A stretch of DNA of 64,000 nucleotides, from assembly GCA_045540355.1 (NCBI GenBank), contig JAZQHB010000053.1, positions 19,047 through 83,046 of the forward strand. The letters run 5' to 3'. Origin of the DNA: RGIG2945 sp045540355 (GTDB lineage: Bacteria > Bacillota > Clostridia > Oscillospirales > Acutalibacteraceae). Position 1 is the first letter of the stretch; each line of letters begins with the position of its first letter. A model generated the notes under the pieces. That model made no database searches and had not been told where the DNA came from. It saw only the letters and a list, made by a program, of their open reading frames with translations. Below, in pieces: positions 1 to 9,000 of this stretch. Made by a program: the position numbers and the translations under genes.

Positions 1-3000
1 ACATGCGTTTGCTTTGGAAGCATCCGATGTATAGGCAACGCCCGTAAATCCGCCGACACCGTATCTCTTACCTGTAAGAACAGCGTTATTGATTTCCGTT
101 ACATCAACATTACCTGCTGCAAAACAAGCACCGACACCTGTAAATGCAAGACCCGAAAGCTCTTCTTCAGAATCAGCGTTTGCAAGGTCAAGAATACCTG
201 CAAAACCACCGATACCCATTCTTGTAATTGTAGAAACACCTGTTATTGTACCTGCAACATTACCTGTCGCAGAGGAGTTCTTTATAAGACGAACTTTTGA
301 ATCACCTACAAGACCGCCGACAACATTTGAACCCTCGACATAAATAGCACTCGAGCAATCGGTAATAGTTGTATTTGCACCAACCGCTTTACCTACAAGA
401 CCGCCGACGGTTGAGCCACCTTTAATCTTTGTATCATAGTATACGACATCAACTTCTTTTTCTTCGCCATTGATAATCTGAGTCTCTTTTTTTGTATGTG
501 TCAAAGAGCTTCCGATTACACAATTCGTGATAGTTACATTGTTGTCAACATATCCTGCGAGACCGCCGACATTATTTGATGTTGTGGAAATATTAAGTTT
601 CTCAAAAGTAAGATCCTGAATGGTTACGGAATTTGTACCGTCACCAACTCTCTTGATGAACCCTATACCCATATCGCTCTCGCCGGCATTGGCCGTTATT
701 TCCATTCCCGTAATGGTATGGTTACAACCGTACATTGTAGTATCATAAAGAGTCGAAATGGTCGGATAAGCCATTTTTCCGCCGTCGGGATTTACACCCG
801 TCAATTCAATATCAGCTGCGATGTAGATATTATGACCTGCATAACCTTTGTTTCCATCTTTATAAATGCTTGAGTTTGGCTTTGTCAACTCCCTCAACTG
901 ATACTCGGTATAAACATAATAATCCGTGACAGAATCATTAGTGCCGCCTCTACCTGTATTCGGTACATTGAACGGAACTTTGATTTCTCTTGTAACGGTC
1001 ATTGTAACGGTCATTGGTTTACCGTCACCGCCGACATCAACGACACCGTCACCATCAACGTCAACATCAAAAACAAAATCAACTGTTGCAAAGATTGACG
1101 GAACTCTTGCATCATATGCTTCATATCCATTCGTATTAGTCTTTCCGTCAAGGTAATTTGCTTTACCCGTCTGAGTCGAGAAAGTATTGTTAAGTCCGAA
1201 TGAATTTTTATAAAGGGTTGTTACCGTTTCGTTGTCCTTGAAAAGAACATCTGTGTTTCTTTCCGAACCATTAACACCGTTGCCGTAAAGCCCCTTATCC
1301 ATTGTGGTATCATAATCTGCTGCAACCGTTTTTAACCATGCGGTTGAAGTAAATAAAACTTTCTTTACATCGCTTCCGCTTCCGAGTTTGTTCGGAATTG
1401 ACGGAGCGGATGAGAAACCTCTTGTTATATCCGTATTTTCTTCGTCATATTTGTCCGGAGTGATGTGGAGTGATGACACCTTGGAGAAGGCGTTTGAGTA
1501 ATCATCTCTCATTGTAAGATAGGGATATTTACCGCTCTCAACATTCCACTTGTCAGAAGAGAAGCCTTCTGGCAAAGTATCAACTGAAAGCTGTTCAGCT
1601 GTTCTTGCTGTAGCAACCTCCATATCAGAATCGTCCGCGGTATTAACAACTTTTGAAACACCTGAAATTGTCTTACCGAGAGTGGACATGTCATAGTAGT
1701 TGTTCTGTGTTGCCGCTGTGTACTCACTTAAAGCATCAACATAAGCAACTACATAAATCGGATAAACCTGAATTTCTCCAGAATTGTTTTTCTTTTCTTT
1801 ATTGAAGTCAACATCAACAAATGTACCGCCGATTAAGTTTGATGATACCGACAATGTTGAGTTGATCGAACGACCTATAAACAACGCAGCTCTGTTAGCC
1901 ATTTCATCTGAGGTTCTGTGGCCCATGGTTGTTGCAACACTACCGTTGAACATTGAGTTGTTTATGGTTACATCCGAACCGTAAGCTGTTGTTCCGACCA
2001 TACCACCGGCATAGTAACCATTTGCATATACAAAGCTTGTCGAGAAACAATTATCTATTACAAGAGTTTCGTTAACCTCACCAACTATACCGCCGGCAAC
2101 ATTACCCTGTGTATGAACAGTTGATGTTGTGAAGCAGGAATCGATTGTTGATGAGCCACCGAGTGCAGGAACAGAAGAACCTACCAAAGCAGCTGCATTA
2201 GTATTACCGTTTACATTGCCGTAAGCTACCGAACAGTTTTCGATAATCTTTGCTTCGGATGAACCTGCAAGACCACCGACATTGACACCGCCGGTAATAC
2301 CACCTGCAATATTCCAATAACCGTCATCAAACTGCTTTTCTTTACCTAATACACCGTCAAGCATAAGCTCGATATGAAGGTTTCTGATTTCAGCATCAGC
2401 ACCGAGATATCCGAAGAAACCTATGTTTTCTTCGTTAGGTCTGTTGATGTAAAGGTTTGTAACTTTATATCCCTTACCGTCATAGTAGCCGTTGAACTTA
2501 TATTCAACATTACCGATCGGTCTGAAACCGCCTTCACTTGTATCATATCTTTTGCCTGATGCATAATCTTCATCATTATCGATAACAATGTCATTGACCT
2601 GCTCGAAATATCTGTCAGTCGTGTAATACATTCCCGCCATAAAGTTAAGGTCTTCGGTAGTCTTGACTTTATAGGGGTTTGTCTTCGTGCCTTCACCCTC
2701 AATACTTCCGAAGGTTGCAGCTGAACGAATCATAAGACCGTGTGAAAGATAAATTTCAACATCTGTTGTGCACTTGATATCCGATTGAACAGTTAACTTC
2801 CTGTTATTGATGAAGTCGGGATCAAGCTCCATTTTAACATCTATGCCTGTAGGAACATTCAAAGGTTTAAATTTATTGATAGTGATTGCATACTTACCTA
2901 TCGTTGCCTCTGAATACTCATTCTTAACATAAAGTACTACCGGCTGACCTACAGTATCAACAACCATTGTTTCCGTTGAATTGGAGAAATCGGAATTAAG

Positions 3001-6000
3001 TGAATATTTTACCGAGGAAGTATAATTACCATCCTGACCGAGGTAAAGTGCAACATCAGTGCAGTTCTCCTTAACCGCATTATTGAGTGCGGTATTGCTT
3101 ATGAACGCAAGACTCTGCGGATAAGATGAGTAATAAATACCCGTAATAGCAGCCTGAACACCTGTTGTTGCAGGAGAAAATGCTTTTTCTGCACAGCTGC
3201 CTATAATTTTTGCTTTGTAGTTGCTTCTGTCAGATTCCATTTGTGCAGAAACAATGGTATTCTGAATCAACGCTGACTTAGTTTCACCTTCACCGGGAGC
3301 TTCCCAAGAAATAGAGTTAGCATTGACAGAAGCTATAACACCTGCTGCATTGTATGAGCTCTTGACAGCACCTCCCGCAACACAGTTATCAATAAAGATT
3401 GTGTTGAGATCGGTATTATATGTTTTGTTATTAACGGTTGTTCTTCCGACATAACCGAGAATTGATGCAGCATTACCGATTGATGATGTAAGACCAGTTG
3501 ATGTAACCTTCGCATAGGATTCACATCTTTCGATAATCAAACCGCCGACAGCAAAATCGACACCTAAAATACCGGCTGTAGATGAGGGGCCTTTAACTTC
3601 CGTATTTTCATCAATATAGCAATCAGAAATTCTGAGAGTTAATGTCTCCCCTTCCGTCTTACCGACAAGACCTCCTGTACCTGAGGATGTTGACTGGTAC
3701 CATTCACCTGCACCCGTCACGGAGCTGTTTCTGTCTGCAGATGAAATAACTCTGCAGTTTTCGATTACACCTGTTGCAGAACCTGCAATCGCACCGACAT
3801 TTGTAATACCGGTTACCTGAATACCCTCAAAATCAATATTCGAAATCGAACCTGAAAGAGTCTTAAAGAAACCGACAATATCAATTGCGGGCTCGTTAAT
3901 AGTAAGGTTAGTAATCTTTCGTACTACTTCCTTGCCTGATTCAACATCATAACCTGTGTAGTGACCCGCGAAGTTTTTGGGCTGCCAGTTCTCGATTCCT
4001 GTCATATCAATATCACAGACCTGACGGAACCAAACCTCCTGACCCTCATAAGTGCTAAACTGATCGAAGTCACCAGGTTCGTTGATTATGAACGGATCGA
4101 GTTCAGTACCCGTACCCTCTGTAGCATTTGTTTTGACAGGGATGGAAATTTTAAGACCGTTACTGTACGTGAATACAAGGTCAACAGTACCTTTGAGTGC
4201 ACCGTTTGCTATAATCGTAGCAGTATTTGCACCGTAATCTCTTGAAACAGAGAGATATCCGTCATAAGCAGGTGCAACAGATGCAATTTCAAATACCGTA
4301 TCTTTTGAATCCGCTGTTGCTGTAAAGCCTAAAACACCGCCTTCTGTAATTGCCAAAGTAGGCTGAGTTGAAACAATCTTTACACCTTCATTGGAATTGT
4401 CAATTACAAATTCCTGACCCTCTGATAAGGTAATGGTGTCAAGTATCTCACCGCCGTTTGAATATACAACATTGTTGAGATTGTATATCTTGGCATCAAT
4501 GCCGTTGGTGTAATTATTGAGTTGCGATACACCAAATTTCGGTATTGTTTCACCGACATTAGCAATCTGGCTGAGTGATTGCGGATAGCTTGAGTAGTAA
4601 ATGTTGTTAAACGCATAGGTTGTGTAAACATCATCAGGCTTGAACGGTGCTCCGTCACCTGATACAAAGTCAGCCACAACCCTACCTCTCTTAGCATTCA
4701 CATCGTTCTGAGGAATGTTGAGAGTTGCTGTGATTATACAATCGCTTGCAAAAGCTTTATTTGCAAGGTTGGCAGCCGTGAAGTTGATTGAACCGATAAG
4801 ACCGCCGACTCTTACTTTGCCTTCAACAATACCGCCGGCAACGGAATCGGTGAGTGAAATGCAAGAGAAATCAGTTCCGATATAGCCTATCAAAGAAGCT
4901 GCATTATAGAGATGGAGATCAGTTGACACAAATGGACGTGTCGCCTTAACATTCGCTGCAGTTCTGATGTTATCAATCGTTGCATTTATCTGCTTTGTCT
5001 GTGTTCCGCCGTAAACACGAGAGTTGATTGAACCTATAGCACCACCGGATACAGAATATCCTTCAACAGTAACATCCGGTGTATACGCACCAACTGTACC
5101 GACAATACAATCTTTAATTGTATATGTTGCATTCTCATTGACCATGATGGCAAGTATACCACCCGCGGGGGTTAAGACTGTTGTTAAAGGCTCTGTATTT
5201 GTCGCAACAATCTTTGTTCCGTTTGTAACATTAGCTCCGGTAATTGTGAGCTTAATGTTCTCAGCATTATATGATGTAGTACCTACAATACCACCTGCAC
5301 CCATAGCGGCAATTTCAGAATTGGTAATTGTCGGATTTTCCACGATACCGTTCATATCTGCAGCGATACCGCCGGCAAAGTATGAAGTAGAACCGGAGTT
5401 CGTCGTACTCTTGACGCGCATCTGGTTTACGGTACAGTTTTTGATTACAACGTCAAACTGAGAATCTACAGTTTTACCTAAGATACCGCCGACATTCTTA
5501 GTCGCTGTGATATCACCAAACTCAGAAGCGTAGGTACATGTCATTGTACAACCGTCAATTATAACTCTGCTGCCGTTTGAGATACTCTTGGCCGTACCTA
5601 TAAGACCGCCGACACCGTCTTCACCGCTGATCTGCGGCTGACGGACAGTAACATTCGTTATTATTGTATCATCATTATCGGATGATGAAGTTGTTGCATA
5701 ACCTGCGAGTGCACCGACGGAGTTCTTACCGTTGACCTCGGGCGAGTCAATTATAAAGTTGGAAAGCTCCGCACCCGACAAACCGTAGAATAAACCTAAG
5801 TTTGCAGCATCTGCAGACCTGAGCTTCAAGCCTGTAATCGCAAAGACATTGCCTTCCGTACTTGTAAGACCACCGGTAAAAAATTGATCAGGATCATTAA
5901 TAGCAGCACTCTTACCTATCGGTAAGAAATACGGCTCTTCAAGAATCGACATATCAATATCGTTCGCCAAAGCAAAATAAGATTGCAGGTAGCGTTCCTC

Positions 6001-9000
6001 TCTGATTGTATCCAAATCATAAGCCGAATAAATCAAGTACGGATCGTCCTTTGTTCCTGCACCGCTGAAATCATCATCCAACGAAACTTCAAGCGGGAAA
6101 GCGATATAGAGATATGTTGTGTAAGTCTGCCTTGTAACATCGTCACGAACAGTTTTGTTAAACTTTGCATAAACAAAAGTTTTACCAGTACGCAAAGCTC
6201 TGACAGTTACATATCTGTTCTGCATGCTTGATGTAACTTCCATAACACTTCGAGTTTGTGAAGCCCATGCATTAGCAGAACGATCTACAGTAAATCTGGT
6301 TGAGCTTTCAGGGAAGTCAATACCGCCGCCGGGTGAGAATACCTGAACAGCCGTACGATCAGTAATGTAGGCAGGAAGTATTGTTCTGTCTACACGATAG
6401 TTAGGTGCTGTCAAGACATTACCCTCTGAATCATACTTATAAACAGGCGTACCGGAGTCGTCGCGAACAACATTGCCCTTATCGTCCAATTCAAAGACAG
6501 GCATATCCTTGTAGTTTAAGTTAGTAGCAATTGAAGCGTAGTTGCCGATATCAGCAGCAGTTAAACTACCCACGGGATTCTGAGCTAACTCACATTTTTC
6601 ACGAACGGTATTATATACAAAGCTCGAATAGTAGTTATCACTGAATATGCCGTCAGGAATAGTTGTAGTATCGGTTGTAGCTGTCAGAGTCTTCACATTA
6701 ACAGCATTACCGATAACAATTCCCTTGTAATTGGTGTTTTCAGAGAAAGTGCATCTTATTGTGTTGCCGACTATAAACGGCGTGCCTGCCGTTGCGGTAG
6801 CATTTGCGTTGAGTACATTACCTACAATACCACCCTCACCTTTACGGTGACCAACCTGTGTACCGCCTGTTACGGCAGCAGTAATAGCTGAAGCTACTTC
6901 ACAGTATGAAATAGAAGTATTTGCGACTGTGGCACTCGATGCCATTCTGCCCACAATACCTCCTGAGCCGTTACCGTTGGAAGTAGACTTAGAATAAACA
7001 TCCGAATGTACCTGACAGTATGAAACACTAACTGTGGCATTAGCATTAATTAAACCGAGAATACCACCTGCAGAACCTGCACCTTGTGTGACGGATTCGT
7101 TACCAACCATTGATGTTTCGTTAATATAACAATGAGAAACAGTAACTGTATTACCTGCATCATATACAGCTCCTAAGATACCGCCGGAAGCTATAGTAGC
7201 TGATGCAGAAGTTGAAGCGGAGTAAATATCCGTACCTTGAACTTCACAATCTTTAATAACAAGTGTAGCCTGATTATCAAGTGCATAACCAACCACACCA
7301 CCGGCACCGTTGCCAATAACTTCGGAATTTATTACAGAACAATCCGAAACAGTTCCGTAACCATATCCGAGGATACCGCCTGTAGCAGTGCTGACACCGG
7401 AATTTGTCTTTGTACATTCAACCTTATAGCCGGTTACAATACAATTATCAATAAGATTTCCTGTGTTTTCGTCAGTCTTGGTATTATTGATACCGAGAGT
7501 ACCTATAATACCGCCAACACCCGGACCGGGAGTTGAATTGTAGGCACCACCACCGCTGCCGCTTATAGTTTTCAACACATTTTCGTCAGAGGCTGTAACG
7601 GTACAATTGGTAACCACGACATTATTGGAGTGTGCCGCACCGACTACACCACCAACACCGTACTGAGCTAAATTGATATCAAGGTCTGTAACTTCACAAT
7701 TGTTAACTGTAGTCGGGAATTTAGATATACCAACAATACCGCCTACGCAAACACCGTCTGCGTTAATATAAGCATCGGAGCCTTCCGTTGCATAAACATG
7801 AATATCTTTAACTGAAATGTTAGCTGTTGTGCCTGAATCGTAAGGTTCCGCCTTACCGATAAGACATCCGACATTTTTACCAGCATCAATCTGCGGATTT
7901 TCTATCCAAATGTTATCAAATTCCGCAGAACCCTGAACCCATGCCGCAACAACTGCAGAGTTTTCCGCATCCATGTCTGCCATTGCAACAACAGGATTTT
8001 TCAAATAAAGATTTGTTATGCTTGCACCTTCGCCAACATATGCAAAAAGAGCATTGTTGGTTACAAGAGTTGAACCATCTACCTTAAGGTTAGTAATTGA
8101 ATATAAAGGCTTACCCTGAGGATCAAGATCGCAAGTGAAAACACCGTTGAACGGATAACGGGTAGTACCTGATGGATCCGATGGATCCTGACCACCAATA
8201 GGAACATGGCTAAGACCGGACATATCAATATCTGCAACAAGCTTGAATATCTTGTCTTCACCACGCAAAGGATCGCCTTGTTCAGGAAGCTTGTAGTTAT
8301 CTCCCCAATATATCAAATCGTCAGGAGCCTGTATAAGGAAAACACCATCTTCATCCTGGATGAGGCCGGCTTTCGTTGTAACAGTAGCTCTTGCAGTTAA
8401 GCCTGTAGGCTTATGTCTTACAATAACAGTAGACTTATCGACATCCTCGGTGACAGCTCTAACAGGTACGCTGAGAACACCATCCGAGGAAAGCGACGGA
8501 GCATGGTTTGCATCGTTAACAATGGCAACCTTAGTTGTACCATTTGAATATATTGTAACAGAAAATTCAAAATCACCAATTTCAGCACCGTCAAAAGCAC
8601 TGAGATTCGGCAGGTTAATATAAAGCGGTGTCACAGTAGTCATATCAGACTTAAGACGATCCGGTGTTTTGAAACTCCATTGAATGAGTTCACCTGAAAC
8701 TGTTCCTCTACCATAGTTCTTAGTTGAGGACTGTTTATTATCATACATACTCCAGTATGTATTTTCAAAAGTTGCACTTGAATCGTTTGAAGCACCAAAA
8801 ACGATACCGGAACCGGTATCAAGATGCAGACGACCTGAAGAATAACAATCCTTGATAAGACCTGTGCAATTTTCAAGCTGAGCAATAAAAGGTGAACACC
8901 CTTTGATAATAATACCTGTACCGGTAACATTGGGTGACTGAAGAACTTCTGACTTAGCCGCACAATTAGAAATATTTGTGACTTCAGCATCGAGTAATCC